Source: DATAWZ01 sp036266975 (lineage in GTDB: Bacteria > Actinomycetota > Thermoleophilia > Solirubrobacterales > Solirubrobacteraceae). Taken from it: 22,591 nt of DNA. Within the stretch, counting starts at the first letter, position 1, and each line of letters opens with the position of its first letter. Below are positions 1 through 8,233 of the stretch, piece by piece. Both the position numbers and the translations under genes were made by a program. The stretch is from assembly GCA_036266975.1 (NCBI GenBank), contig DATAWZ010000185.1:1-22591 (forward strand). Direction: 5' to 3'. The notes beneath the pieces were generated by a model, which worked only from the letters and a program-made list of their open reading frames with translations, was not told the DNA's origin and did not search any database.

Positions 1-637
1 GCACGCCCGGCGAGGAGCCGGTCACGAGCAGCACCCCGGCGATGAGCAGGAAGACGGCGAGGATGTCGGCGCCGAGGGTCGAGACCAGGTGCGCGGCGCC
101 GTAGAACAGCGCCTCGCCGGCCAGCCCGCCGCGGGGGCGCACATAGTCCAGGCGGAACCACAGGTGGTGCGCGCCGGCGGCGCCCAGGCCGAACGTCCCG
201 CCCGCGTAGGCGAGCAGCGCCGCGCAGATCACGCAGGCGGTCCCCACCCGGGGCGCGCGGCCGGTGTCGAGCACCGGGCCGAGCAGCAGCCGGGCGCCGG
301 CGACGGCCAGCGCCACCGGCGCGCCGTAGCGCAGCTGCCCGACGAGGTCGGCGAGCCCGTTGATGAGGCCGCGGCCGACCTGGCCGCCGTCGCCGTGGCC
401 GTAGAGCAGAAAGCCGAGGAACACCGCCACCGCGATCGCCCCCAGTCCGATCAGGTCGAGGTGGTGCTGCTGGAGCACCAGCCGACGCGAGCCACCCCGG
501 CGGGCGAGGCGCTTGCGCTGTCCTCTCTTGCCGCGAGCCGGAGCGCGGCCGCGCTTGGGGGTGGGCGCGCGCGCGTCGGTGCGCGAGCGGTTGGTGCTCG
601 TGCGCGAGCGCGCGGGCTGGTTGCGAGTACTCGCCAC
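1..637 (-). CDS. ftsK: DNA translocase FtsK, N-terminal membrane domain (partial, runs off left edge)
   Basis: FtsK/SpoIIIE pumps chromosomal DNA through the closing septum. Only the first 212 codons are here. Translating the minus strand from a GTG at 637 gives an Arg/Ser-rich basic cytoplasmic tail (residues 1-58). Hydrophobic segments follow at about 61-80 (LIGLGAIAVAVFLGFLLYG), 105-122, 131-152 and 176-206, which matches the four-helix FtsK membrane region. The frame is open to base 1; the linker, Walker motor and gamma domain lie outside. An in-frame TAA a short way upstream, with no other in-frame start after it, fixes GTG 637 as the start, although its Shine-Dalgarno site is weak. Position downstream of rnj on the same strand agrees with the usual actinobacterial order dapA-rnj-ftsK. 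The name rests on membrane topology plus synteny, because the diagnostic motor domain is not visible. Confidence 0.75.
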   Translation of the reverse strand, partial: MASTRNQPARSRTSTNRSRTDARAPTPKRGRAPARGKRGQRKRLARRGGSRRLVLQQHHLDLIGLGAIAVAVFLGFLLYGHGDGGQVGRGLINGLADLVGQLRYGAPVALAVAGARLLLGPVLDTGRAPRVGTACVICAALLAYAGGTFGLGAAGAHHLWFRLDYVRPRGGLAGEALFYGAAHLVSTLGADILAVFLLIAGVLLVTGSSPGV

Positions 638-672
638 GCCGCCAGCTTCGACGCGCGCGCGCCACTCCCTGC

Positions 673-692
673 GCGATGGCGATTACCATCGC
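673..692. promoter_or_regulatory. 7-bp dyad (GCGATGG-N6-CCATCGC) in the ftsK/response-regulator divergent spacer
   Basis: A perfect 7-bp inverted repeat with a 6-base spacer lies in the 82-bp gap between divergent ftsK and the response regulator gene. It overlaps TACCAT (684-689), a possible -10 box for the plus-strand operon about 30 bases before its ATG. On the other strand it reads GGTAAT, a weak -10 for ftsK. The placement suggests an operator, perhaps autoregulatory, but no binding protein is shown by the sequence. Confidence 0.35.
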
Positions 693-719
693 TTAAGTGC
701 CGACCGATACACCGCCCTC

Positions 720-1406
720 ATGAGCGACTTCGCCCGTGCGCCGCGCGTGCTCGTCGTCGAGGACGACGAGGACATCGCACAGGCCCTCCAGCGCTCGCTG
801 CGCCTGGAGGGATACGAGGTGCGCGCCGCGCCCGACGGCGTGGCCGCGCTCGAGCAGTCGCGGGCCTTCGTGCCCGATCTGGTGATCCTCGACCTGGGCC
901 TGCCCCAGCTCGACGGCATCGAGGTCGCCAAGCGCCTGCGCGAGAACGACGACGTCCCGATCCTCATCCTCACCGCGCGCGACGCGGTCGAGTCGCGCGT
1001 GCAGGGCCTTGACTCCGGCGCCGACGACTACCTGGTCAAGCCCTTCGAGCGCCAGGAGCTGCTCGCCCGGCTGCGCGCCCTGCTGCGCCGGCGCCCGCCG
1101 CGCGGCTCGGCCCCGCTGCGCGTCGGCGACCTCTCGCTGAACGCCGACACCCACGAGGTGACGCGCGGCGAGCGCTCGGTCGAGCTCACCCAGCGCGAGT
1201 TCGAGCTGCTCGAGTACCTGATGCGCAACGAGCGGATCGTGATCTCGCGCCAGCGCCTGCTCGACGAGGTCTGGGGCTACGACCCCTTCTCGACCACGAA
1301 CACGATCGAGGTGTTCGTCTCCAACCTGCGCCGAAAACTGGAGGCCGGCGGGGAGCCGCGGTTGCTGCACACCATCCGCGGAGCCGGATATGTCCTGCGC
1401 GCCTGA
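720..1406 (+). CDS. OmpR/PhoB-family response regulator (MprA-like)
   Basis: This 228-residue DNA-binding response regulator is phosphorylated by the sensor kinase encoded next to it. The receiver domain (about 9-120) shows the acidic pair D15/D16, the phospho-acceptor D58 in ILDLGLP, T85 and K107 in the KPF motif. The C-terminal winged helix (about 130-226) carries the family pattern LTQREFELLEYL and ends with TIRGAGYVLR, as in OmpR/MprA-type regulators. ATG 720 was chosen because it starts directly before the receiver fold; the open frame continues further upstream, but that stretch is antisense to ftsK and has no receiver-like sequence. There is no clear Shine-Dalgarno site. The kinase start lies inside its 3' end (17-bp overlap), so the two are co-transcribed and probably translationally coupled. 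The regulon is unknown. Confidence 0.93.
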   Translation: MSDFARAPRVLVVEDDEDIAQALQRSLRLEGYEVRAAPDGVAALEQSRAFVPDLVILDLGLPQLDGIEVAKRLRENDDVPILILTARDAVESRVQGLDSGADDYLVKPFERQELLARLRALLRRRPPRGSAPLRVGDLSLNADTHEVTRGERSVELTQREFELLEYLMRNERIVISRQRLLDEVWGYDPFSTTNTIEVFVSNLRRKLEAGGEPRLLHTIRGAGYVLRA

Positions 1407-2880
1407 CGGCAGCCGGCTGCCTGGCGCCGTTCGCGCCGCGGCCGATCGCGCCGGCCAGCGAGCGGGCCGGCTGACGATCTCCACCCGGTTGGCGCTCGTC
1501 ACCTCGCTGCTGACCTTCACGATCCTGTTCGGGTTCGCCACCGCGGTCGGGTCGTTGACGATCCGGCGCATCCGCGACAACTTCGACTCCCAGGTCACGA
1601 CCTCCGCGGACGAGCTCAAGGACCAGATCCAGTTCACCAACCAGGGCCAGGTCGTCGCGCCCCGCATCCTGCTCGCCGCCGCGCTGGTCGACCACGCGGT
1701 CATCCAGGTCGACGAGGTCTCCGGGACGAACATGGGCAGCTTCGGGACGAACGACAACCGCCCGATGAACCTCGGCACCGTGTACACCATGCCGCCGCTG
1801 GCCACGGTCAACGGCTACCGGGTGGCCACCGTGCCCTTCAACGCGACGGTCGGCGACATCCTGGGCAACTTCTACCTACAGTACGCGAGGCCCGAGTCGG
1901 CCATCGACTCGACGGTCAACCGGGTGCGGCTGCTGCTCGTGCTCGGCGTGCTCGCCGGCTCGGGCCTCGCCCTCGTCGCGAGCCTCATGATCGCCCGCCG
2001 GGCGATGTCGCCGATCGCCCGCCTGACCTCGACCGCCGCGGAGATCGCCGCGACCCGCGACCCGTCGCTCACGCTGCCCGAGCCGGTGGCCGACGACGAG
2101 GTCGCCGAGCTGGCCCGCACGCTGCAGGGCATGCTCCAGGAGCTCGACGCCGCGCGCGGGGAGACCGAGGCCGCGCTGGAGATGCAGCGCCGCTTCGTCG
2201 CCGATGCCTCGCACGAGCTGCGCACCCCGCTGACCAGCGTCCTGGCCAACCTCGAGCTGCTCGCCGACACGCTCCAGGGCGAGCAGGGCGACGCCGCCCG
2301 ATCGGCGCTGCGCTCCTCGCGGCGGATGCGCCGGCTGGTCGCCGACCTGCTGCTGCTCGCGCGCGCCGACGCCGGCCGCGCGACCGAGCACGCTCCGACC
2401 GACCTCGGCCAGGTCGTCCTGGAGGCGGTCACCGAGCTGCAGATCCTCGCCGAGGACCACCCGATCACCGTCGACGTGCAGCGCGTGCTCGTCGACGGCG
2501 CTCGCGACGAGCTGCACCGGGTGGCGCTGAACCTGATCGAGAACGCGGTCAAGTACACGCCGCCGGGCGGGCGGATCGAGGTCCACACCCGCCGCACCGC
2601 GGGCGGCGAGGCCGAGCTCGTCGTCAAGGACAACGGCCCCGGCGTGCCGGACACGATCGCCGACCGCCTGTTCGAGCGCTTCGTGCGCGGCACCGGCGAC
2701 CGCGGCGGCTCGAGCGGCCTGGGCCTGGCCATCGTGCGCGCCGTCGCGGAGTCCCACAGCGGGCGCGTATGGCTCGAGCGCCCGACCGAGGGAGGCTCGC
2801 GGTTTGTCGTCCGTCTGCCGGCGCTGGACGACCGGCCGCCCGCGTCCGCCGAGCCCACGGCCTCGCTGACGACTGCCTGA
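1390..2880 (+). CDS. HAMP-containing sensor histidine kinase
   Basis: This 496-residue membrane sensor kinase is the partner of the upstream regulator. A short cytoplasmic N-terminus is followed by TM1 (about 33-56) and an extracytoplasmic sensor segment (about 57-177) with no recognised fold. TM2 is at about 179-202, HAMP at about 203-257 and the HisKA dimerisation domain at about 262-330. H275 in the H box HELRTPLTSV is the phospho-acceptor. The HATPase domain carries the N box NLIENAVKYT (381-390), the G1 box DNGPGVP (414-420) and the G2 box SSGLGLAIV (441-449), so all catalytic motifs are intact. The C-terminal 20 residues are a Pro/Ala/Thr tail. The start at ATG 1390 overlaps the regulator; a later start near residue 30 would still keep TM1. 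It most resembles MprB/PrrB-like actinobacterial kinases; the signal sensed is unknown. Confidence 0.93.
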   Translation: MSCAPDGSRLPGAVRAAADRAGQRAGRLTISTRLALVTSLLTFTILFGFATAVGSLTIRRIRDNFDSQVTTSADELKDQIQFTNQGQVVAPRILLAAALVDHAVIQVDEVSGTNMGSFGTNDNRPMNLGTVYTMPPLATVNGYRVATVPFNATVGDILGNFYLQYARPESAIDSTVNRVRLLLVLGVLAGSGLALVASLMIARRAMSPIARLTSTAAEIAATRDPSLTLPEPVADDEVAELARTLQGMLQELDAARGETEAALEMQRRFVADASHELRTPLTSVLANLELLADTLQGEQGDAARSALRSSRRMRRLVADLLLLARADAGRATEHAPTDLGQVVLEAVTELQILAEDHPITVDVQRVLVDGARDELHRVALNLIENAVKYTPPGGRIEVHTRRTAGGEAELVVKDNGPGVPDTIADRLFERFVRGTGDRGGSSGLGLAIVRAVAESHSGRVWLERPTEGGSRFVVRLPALDDRPPASAEPTASLTTA

Positions 2881-2903
2881 CGGCAGGCTGCCCCGCTACC
2901 GCT

Positions 2904-4925
2904 TCAGACCAGGCTCGCGTACACCGTGAGGTCCTCCGGCCTGGTACCGACCGAGCGGACCGCGATGGCGTTGTCGCGGGCGAAGCGCTTGATTCGGCCC
3001 ATGGGCGTCGAGGCGTCGATGTTCTCGGCGATCTCGCCGGGATGCAGGTAGAACGCCTCGACGTCTCGTGCCAGGTCCAGGCCGCCGTAGACGTGGATCT
3101 CGAGGGTCAGCCTGGGCATGATCACTCTCTGGCTGCCCTGCGCCTGGGCGACGAGCGGATCGATTACCGACCACATCCAACCGCTGCGCACCATGTCGGC
3201 CAGGAGCAGCGTGAGATCCGTTCGCTCGATCTTTCGATCGCCGCCTCCGCGGGAGACGAACGCCGAGCGCTGCCGGACGTGCTCTTTCAGCAGCATGTGG
3301 TGTTTCCCGTAGTAGTTCGCACCCCAGGGCAGGGTCTCGTAAGCGCCGCCGCGGACAGTCTGCCCGGCTGCGCCTGCAGCCCCGCCGCCCACCTGCATGA
3401 AGCTCGGGTTCAGTGCGCCGAAGACCGGGAGGTCAGCCGGTCCAAGCTCGTGGTAGCCGGTCTCGACCTCGTCCTTCTCGAGCCGCCAGCGCATGTAGTT
3501 GCGCCCGCGCAGCCGCATCATGTCGGTCGACGGGAGTCCGGAGCCCTTGATCTTCCGACCCGTCGCCGCCGGATCGCCGGTGAGCAGCAGTCGATCGACG
3601 TCGAACTCCTTCGCCATCAGGTTGGGCTCGGACTTGTAGTCGGTGCCGAACGCCGGACCCTCCACCGCCGGGTTGCCGAAGAGCGTCTCGGGGTTGAAGG
3701 TGATCGCCATCGGCACGCTGCCCAGTCCCCGCACGACGTCGCTGACCAGCGTGTCGGCCTGGTGGTCGTCCAGCTTGTAGTGCGTGGCGAAGGCGTCCTT
3801 GACGAAGGTCTCCGGCGACTTGCCCTTTCCCTCGTAATCGAGGTGCTGGTTTTGCTCCTCCCGGGCCAGCCTCACCAGGTGCGCGGCCTGCGCGTCGGTC
3901 AGGCTCGCCGCCCCGCCGCGATCTGCTCGCTCGTTGGCGATGTCGGTCGACGACACCGCACCGAAGGTTGGGTCAGGATGCTCGATCGCCTGCTCGAGAG
4001 CGGCGAGCTTCGCCTTGGCATCCGCCGAGAGAGAGGAGCCCTGCGCGTCCCAGTTTGGGTCTTGGGCTCCGTAGAGGTCCCGGAACCAGGTGGGGCTGAC
4101 CTCACCGTAGAGGTTCTCGAGTGCGAAGTTCCCTTCAGCGGGATCGTCGCTGAGCTTGCCGGTCGCCACCTGTTCGCGCGTGAACGTCCCAAGATCCATC
4201 TCGAACTGCGTCCGCAGTAGCTCGTAGACCTCCCTCGGCTGACGTTTCAGGCGCCCGGCGGCGGCGATGATCCGCGCCGCCGCCGCATGCACGGGCCGCT
4301 TTCCCTGCATGTACAGGGCCAGCGAGTTCTCGCTCGCCAATTCAGTCGCGAGCTTCAGCTTCCTCCGCGCATCCTTCTTCGTGCCGCCCCCCCTGACGGC
4401 AGCTCTGAGCTCGTGCCTGAACACCTGGGAGAGCTCTCGCGCGATCACCGGCTTCATCATCGGATCGCCCGCGCCTCGGGCAATCGCGCCAGCCATGACA
4501 CCGATGATCGCTGCCAGCCGCATCGCCTCATCGAGTCCAGACTCGGACGAGAGATGATGGTCGTAAGCGCTCAGCGCCGCGAGCAGATGCTCCTCCCACG
4601 TCGAGCCCTGCGGCATCACCTTGCCGAGCTGTAGCCCTACCACGGGAATCTGCCTTGCCGCGGCGAGCAGCTGTTGCGACGAGACCTCGCGCTGGACCGA
4701 CACCTCGCGCTGGACCGACACCTCGCGGTCCACCGACCGCGCGCGCTGCACGAAGAGCGCGGTGGCGCTGTTGCCGGCTCTGCGTTGCAGCGCGAGCACC
4801 TCATGTGCCAGGCCGCCGCCGCGCGCAGGGCCCCGCGCTTTGACCGGATCCTGCATCGGCGCCCGCGGTGCCACGGTCTCACGGTGCACGGCGCCATCAT
4901 GGCACGCGTGCCAGCCGAGTGGCAC
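2904..4925 (-). CDS. eCIS-cargo-like protein: LQRxAGN leader, VQREVS repeats, toxin-like C-terminus
   Basis: The function is unknown. The N-terminus (about 40-61) reads HEVLALQRRAGNSATALFVQ. This LQRxAGN...VQR pattern is familiar from DUF4157-type and other proteins linked to extracellular contractile injection systems and related secreted toxins. Three near-identical VQREVS-type hexapeptides follow (66-82). A largely helical, charged middle (about 85-400) has no recognised motif. The C-terminal third (about 405-673) includes FGALNPSF (502-509), YYGKHHMLLKEHVRQRSAF (538-556) and EIHVYGGLDLARDVEAFYL (609-627). From memory these suggest a DUF3626-like or ADP-ribosyltransferase-like fold, but I cannot confirm this. 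There is no signal peptide or membrane segment. The gene stands alone: it converges on the kinase gene 23 bp away and diverges from a secreted-protein gene, with no adjacent immunity-like gene. The start is uncertain: GTG 4925, GTG 4889 or ATG 4856, none with a good ribosome site. That the gene is real is fairly sure from its coherent protein. Confidence 0.75.
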   Translation of the reverse strand: MPLGWHACHDGAVHRETVAPRAPMQDPVKARGPARGGGLAHEVLALQRRAGNSATALFVQRARSVDREVSVQREVSVQREVSSQQLLAAARQIPVVGLQLGKVMPQGSTWEEHLLAALSAYDHHLSSESGLDEAMRLAAIIGVMAGAIARGAGDPMMKPVIARELSQVFRHELRAAVRGGGTKKDARRKLKLATELASENSLALYMQGKRPVHAAAARIIAAAGRLKRQPREVYELLRTQFEMDLGTFTREQVATGKLSDDPAEGNFALENLYGEVSPTWFRDLYGAQDPNWDAQGSSLSADAKAKLAALEQAIEHPDPTFGAVSSTDIANERADRGGAASLTDAQAAHLVRLAREEQNQHLDYEGKGKSPETFVKDAFATHYKLDDHQADTLVSDVVRGLGSVPMAITFNPETLFGNPAVEGPAFGTDYKSEPNLMAKEFDVDRLLLTGDPAATGRKIKGSGLPSTDMMRLRGRNYMRWRLEKDEVETGYHELGPADLPVFGALNPSFMQVGGGAAGAAGQTVRGGAYETLPWGANYYGKHHMLLKEHVRQRSAFVSRGGGDRKIERTDLTLLLADMVRSGWMWSVIDPLVAQAQGSQRVIMPRLTLEIHVYGGLDLARDVEAFYLHPGEIAENIDASTPMGRIKRFARDNAIAVRSVGTRPEDLTVYASLV
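4684..4737 (-). repeat. 18-bp tandem repeat, three copies (VQREVS hexapeptides)
   Basis: The plus-strand unit ACCTCGCGCTGGACCGAC occurs twice exactly (4684-4701, 4702-4719). A third copy differs at two or three bases (4720-4737). Each unit encodes a hexapeptide of the form SVQREV on the minus strand, so the repeat is in frame and changes in copy number would not break the gene. Confidence 0.9.
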
Positions 4926-5164
4926 AGATTCGGCGCGCGATGCCCGCGATCCAGGGCGGCCCTGCGCCCGCCGGTCGCCCGAGCCTCGGTCAGCGCCGCC
5001 GAGCGACGCCTCGCTGGACGCACGGACGGACGTTTCGGCCAGTTATCCGTGCAGCGCGCTCAAGCGCGCCGGCGGCGTGGTCGATAGGGAGGCGACGGGC
5101 AGGACCGTCTCGGCCCCGTGCCGGATGGCCCCCGTCAGGAGCCCCCGACGACAAGGACGCCTTG

Positions 5165-6484
5165 ATGCCCCGTGTTCGCACCCGCGTGACCGCCGCCCTC
5201 GCCGGCGGCGCCCTGCTCTCCGCCCTGGCCCTCCCCGCGCTGCAGGCCGGCGAGGCGCAGGCTGCCACGCTTCCCACCCTTCCCGTGTCGACCCTGACGT
5301 CGGCGCTGGACGCCATTCCGGGCCTGAACTCGACCGAGATCAGCCAGCTCGTCAGCCAGATCGAGTCGCTGCAGACCACCGGCAGCGCGCCGACGCTGCT
5401 CTCCGATCTCTCGAGCGTGCTCGGGCCCGTCGGCACCGCCGCCGGCCAGCCAGACCTGGTCGCGAGCGTGCTCGACACGGTCAGCGGCCTGCTCGGCGAC
5501 ATCCTCGGCGGCGGGACTCCGAACGCCACGCAGGTCGAGGCGCTCATCAACCAGCTCGAGACGGCCGCAAGCGCCGCCGGCGTTCCCGCCACGGGCTCGC
5601 ATGCCCTCAGCCAGCTCGCCGCGGCGCTCACCACCGGGGACCTGGCCAGCCTGCTCGCCTACCCCGGCAGCCCGCTGAGCAGCACCGAGATCACCGGCAT
5701 CCTCTCCGAGCTCAGCTCGCTGCAGGGCCTGCCGACCGGCTCCACGCTGCCCACCGGCGCGCTCGGCGACGTCGCGGCCGCCCTCGAGCAGGTCGCGACC
5801 ACCTCGGGCGTGCCCGCCCCGGTGGCCTCGGCGCTCGAGAACGTCGCGGCGACCCTCGCCTCCTCCGGCTCGCTCTCCCCGACGCAGCTCTCCGGCGTGC
5901 TGAGCACGCTCGAGGGCCAGACCGGCGCGCTGGGCTCGGTCCCGGTGCTCGGGCCCGAGCTGGAAGGCATCGTTGGCTCGCTCACCACCGAGCTCGCCTC
6001 GCTGCCCGCCGTCGGCGGAGTCCTCGGCTCGTCCGGCTCGGGTTCAGGTGGCTCGGGCTCCGGCGGGAGCGGCGGCTCGGGCGGCGGCACGCCGACGAGC
6101 ACGAACCCGAGCTCGAGCAACCCCAACTCCAACTACTACGCCGACCTGGGCTCGACGGCCTCCAACTCCAAGACCCCGGCCAGCGTGGCCAAGCGGACCG
6201 TGGGCGCAAAGATCGCCCACCTCAAGGCGAGCAAGGGCAAGGTCAAGGTCACCGTCTCCTGCCCGTCGACCGCGACCGGCGGCTGCTCCTCGATCGTCTA
6301 CCTCGGCGTCGGCGGCAGCCACCTCTCGAGCAAGCCGATCCGCCTCGGCGCCGGCCGCTCGGGATCGGTCGCCCTGCGCCTGCCCCACAAGGCGCTGGCT
6401 GCCGTGGCCAAGCACCGCCAGCTGACCGTGTCGTGCGTCACCGGCTCGGTCACCGTCAAGCGCTCCTTCCACGGAGTCGTGTAG
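5165..6484 (+). CDS. Secreted repeat protein with Gly/Ser linker and C-terminal beta domain
   Basis: This 439-residue exported protein has no known function. A Sec signal peptide (residues 1-33) has a basic start, an Ala/Leu core and a likely cleavage after AQA. Residues 53-285 contain four degenerate repeats of about 55-65 residues, beginning LNSTEISQLVSQIESLQ (54), TPNATQVEALINQLETA (118), LSSTEITGILSELSSLQ (171) and LSPTQLSGVLSTLEGQ (237). They are Ser/Leu/Ala-rich and probably helical. A Gly/Ser linker follows (289-308), then an Asn/Ser/Thr segment, then a C-terminal domain (about 343-439) with Cys366, Cys374 and Cys424 that looks like the end of the propeller protein at 9273-11117. ATG 5165 is preferred over earlier in-frame starts because it opens the signal peptide and has AAGGA about 8 bases upstream. 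The gene is monocistronic and diverges from the eCIS-like gene. It is probably cell-surface or extracellular. Confidence 0.85.
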   Translation: MPRVRTRVTAALAGGALLSALALPALQAGEAQAATLPTLPVSTLTSALDAIPGLNSTEISQLVSQIESLQTTGSAPTLLSDLSSVLGPVGTAAGQPDLVASVLDTVSGLLGDILGGGTPNATQVEALINQLETAASAAGVPATGSHALSQLAAALTTGDLASLLAYPGSPLSSTEITGILSELSSLQGLPTGSTLPTGALGDVAAALEQVATTSGVPAPVASALENVAATLASSGSLSPTQLSGVLSTLEGQTGALGSVPVLGPELEGIVGSLTTELASLPAVGGVLGSSGSGSGGSGSGGSGGSGGGTPTSTNPSSSNPNSNYYADLGSTASNSKTPASVAKRTVGAKIAHLKASKGKVKVTVSCPSTATGGCSSIVYLGVGGSHLSSKPIRLGAGRSGSVALRLPHKALAAVAKHRQLTVSCVTGSVTVKRSFHGVV

Positions 6485-6537
6485 CACCGGCACACAGTGA
6501 GCCCTCCACCGGGGACGCTCGCCTGTTTCAGCCGCGC

Positions 6538-8205
6538 TCAGACCTCGACCACGACCGGGAGCACCATCGGGCGGCGCTTGAGCCGGTCGTAGACCAACTG
6601 GGCCAGGTCGTCGTGCAGCATCTGCTGCAGCAGATCGACCTCGCGGATGTCCTCGTTGGCCGCGTGGCCGAGCGAGGCCTCGACCGTCGCGCGAATCTCG
6701 CTGATCAGCTCGCCCGCCTCGTCCAGGAACGGCACGCCGCGGAAGATGATCTCGGGGTCGGCGACCGAGCTGCCGTCCTGCTCGGCGATCGTCACCACCA
6801 CGACGAAGATCCCGTCGGCCGAGAGCATCCGGCGATCGCGCAGGGCGACATCGTTGATCTCGCCGATGTCCACGCCGTCGACGAAGATCATCCCGGCCCG
6901 CTCGGGTGAGCCGAACCGCGCGCCGCGCCCGGTGATCTCCAGCGGCAGGCCGTTCTCGCCCTGGAAGATGTCGTCGGGCTCGACGCCGACGTCCTCGGCG
7001 AGCTGGGCGTGGAGCCGCAGCCGCTTGAAGTCGCCGTGGAAGGGCATCACGTAGCGCGGCCGCACGAGGTTGAGCATGAGCTTGACCTCCTCGGCGTAGC
7101 CGTGGCCGGAGGCGTGCACGGCGGCGTCGCGCGTGGTCACCACGTCGCAGCCGATGTGGTAGAGGCGGTCGATCGTCTCGTTGACCGCGCGCTCGTTGCC
7201 GGGGATCGGCGTCGCCGAGAAGACGACCGTGTCTCCCTCGTGCAGCTCGACCTGCGGGTGGTCGCGATAGGCCATCCGGCGCAGCGCCGAGAGAGGCTCG
7301 CCCTGCGACCCGGTCGAGATGATCACGACCTTGTGGTCGGGGAAGTCCTCGATCTCGCGGGCGCCGACCATGATCCCCTCGGGGACGTCGATGTGGCCGA
7401 GCGAGCGGCCGATGTTGACGTTCTTGCGCATCGAACGCCCCACGAGCGAGACCTTGCGCCCGAGCGCCGCCGCGGCGTCGACGACCTGCTGGACGCGGTG
7501 GATGTTCGAGGCGAAGCTCGTGACGACGATGCGGCCCTCACAGCGCGCGAACAGCTCCTCCAGGCGCGGCCCGACCACCGACTCCGACGGCGAGAAGCCC
7601 TCGCGGTCGACGTTGGTCGAGTCGCCGCACAGCAGCAGCACGCCCTCGCGCCCGAGCTCGGCCAGCCGGGGGATGTCGGCGGGCTCGCCGTCGACCGGCG
7701 TCTGATCGAACTTGTAGTCGCCGGTGACGAGCACGATGCCGTGCTCGCCGTGCAGCGCGACGGCCGAGGAGTCCGGGATCGAGTGGGTCATGTGGATCAG
7801 CTCGAGATCGAACGGGCCCGCCCGCACCTGCTCCCCGGGCGAGAGGTCGCTCAGGGCGATGTCGCGCAGCTTGTGCTCCTCGAGCTTCGAGCGGGCGAGG
7901 GCGAGCGTCAGGGGCCCGCCGTAGATCGTCGGCCGGGCGCGCTGGCCGAGCTCGCGCATGACCCAGGGCAGCGCGCCGATGTGGTCCTCGTGACCGTGGG
8001 TGATCACGATCGCCTCGATGTCCTCGGCGCGCTCACGCAGGTAGCTGAAGTCGGGCAGGACCAGGTCGATCCCCACCATCTCGGGCGTCGGGAAGCGCAG
8101 GCCCACGTCGACCACGACGATCCGGTCGTCCTGCTCGATGACCGTCATGTTCTTGCCGATCTCGCCCAGGCCGCCGAGCGGCAGCACGCGCAGCGCGCCG
8201 CTCAT
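6538..8205 (-). CDS. rnj: Ribonuclease J
   Basis: RNase J is a metallo-beta-lactamase/beta-CASP ribonuclease with endonuclease and 5'-3' exonuclease activity in mRNA decay and rRNA processing. The 555-residue length fits the family. The catalytic motif HGHEDHIG (70-77) supplies H70, H72, D74 and H75. GDYKFDQTPVDG, STNVDREG and the beta-CASP segment with TGSQGEPLSALRRMA follow, and HASGHG and MPFHGDF provide later metal and RNA contacts. ATG 8205 precedes the typical N-terminus RVLPLGGLGEIGKNM. The gene begins 28 bp after dapA on the same strand, so the two form an operon. It is one of two RNA-decay enzymes in the window, with pnp. Confidence 0.97.
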   Translation of the reverse strand: MSGALRVLPLGGLGEIGKNMTVIEQDDRIVVVDVGLRFPTPEMVGIDLVLPDFSYLRERAEDIEAIVITHGHEDHIGALPWVMRELGQRARPTIYGGPLTLALARSKLEEHKLRDIALSDLSPGEQVRAGPFDLELIHMTHSIPDSSAVALHGEHGIVLVTGDYKFDQTPVDGEPADIPRLAELGREGVLLLCGDSTNVDREGFSPSESVVGPRLEELFARCEGRIVVTSFASNIHRVQQVVDAAAALGRKVSLVGRSMRKNVNIGRSLGHIDVPEGIMVGAREIEDFPDHKVVIISTGSQGEPLSALRRMAYRDHPQVELHEGDTVVFSATPIPGNERAVNETIDRLYHIGCDVVTTRDAAVHASGHGYAEEVKLMLNLVRPRYVMPFHGDFKRLRLHAQLAEDVGVEPDDIFQGENGLPLEITGRGARFGSPERAGMIFVDGVDIGEINDVALRDRRMLSADGIFVVVVTIAEQDGSSVADPEIIFRGVPFLDEAGELISEIRATVEASLGHAANEDIREVDLLQQMLHDDLAQLVYDRLKRRPMVLPVVVEV

Positions 8206-8233
8206 CGTGCCCGCCCCCCGACCTGTCTCCCGC

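Noticed and set aside
693..1811. Long minus-strand open frame opposite the response regulator and kinase
   Set aside because: It mirrors the codon bias of the plus-strand genes and has an Arg/Ala-rich composition with no domain logic; the sense strand carries intact motifs.
2875..2888. GCCTG/CAGGC hairpin between the convergent kinase and eCIS-like genes
   Set aside because: The stem is only 5 bp with no T run and overlaps the kinase stop; it is too weak to call a terminator.
4621..6909. 762-codon plus-strand frame across the secreted-protein gene
   Set aside because: Its product is Arg/Pro/His-rich in the manner of a GC-rich shadow frame, while the neighbouring frame encodes a signal peptide and ordered repeats.
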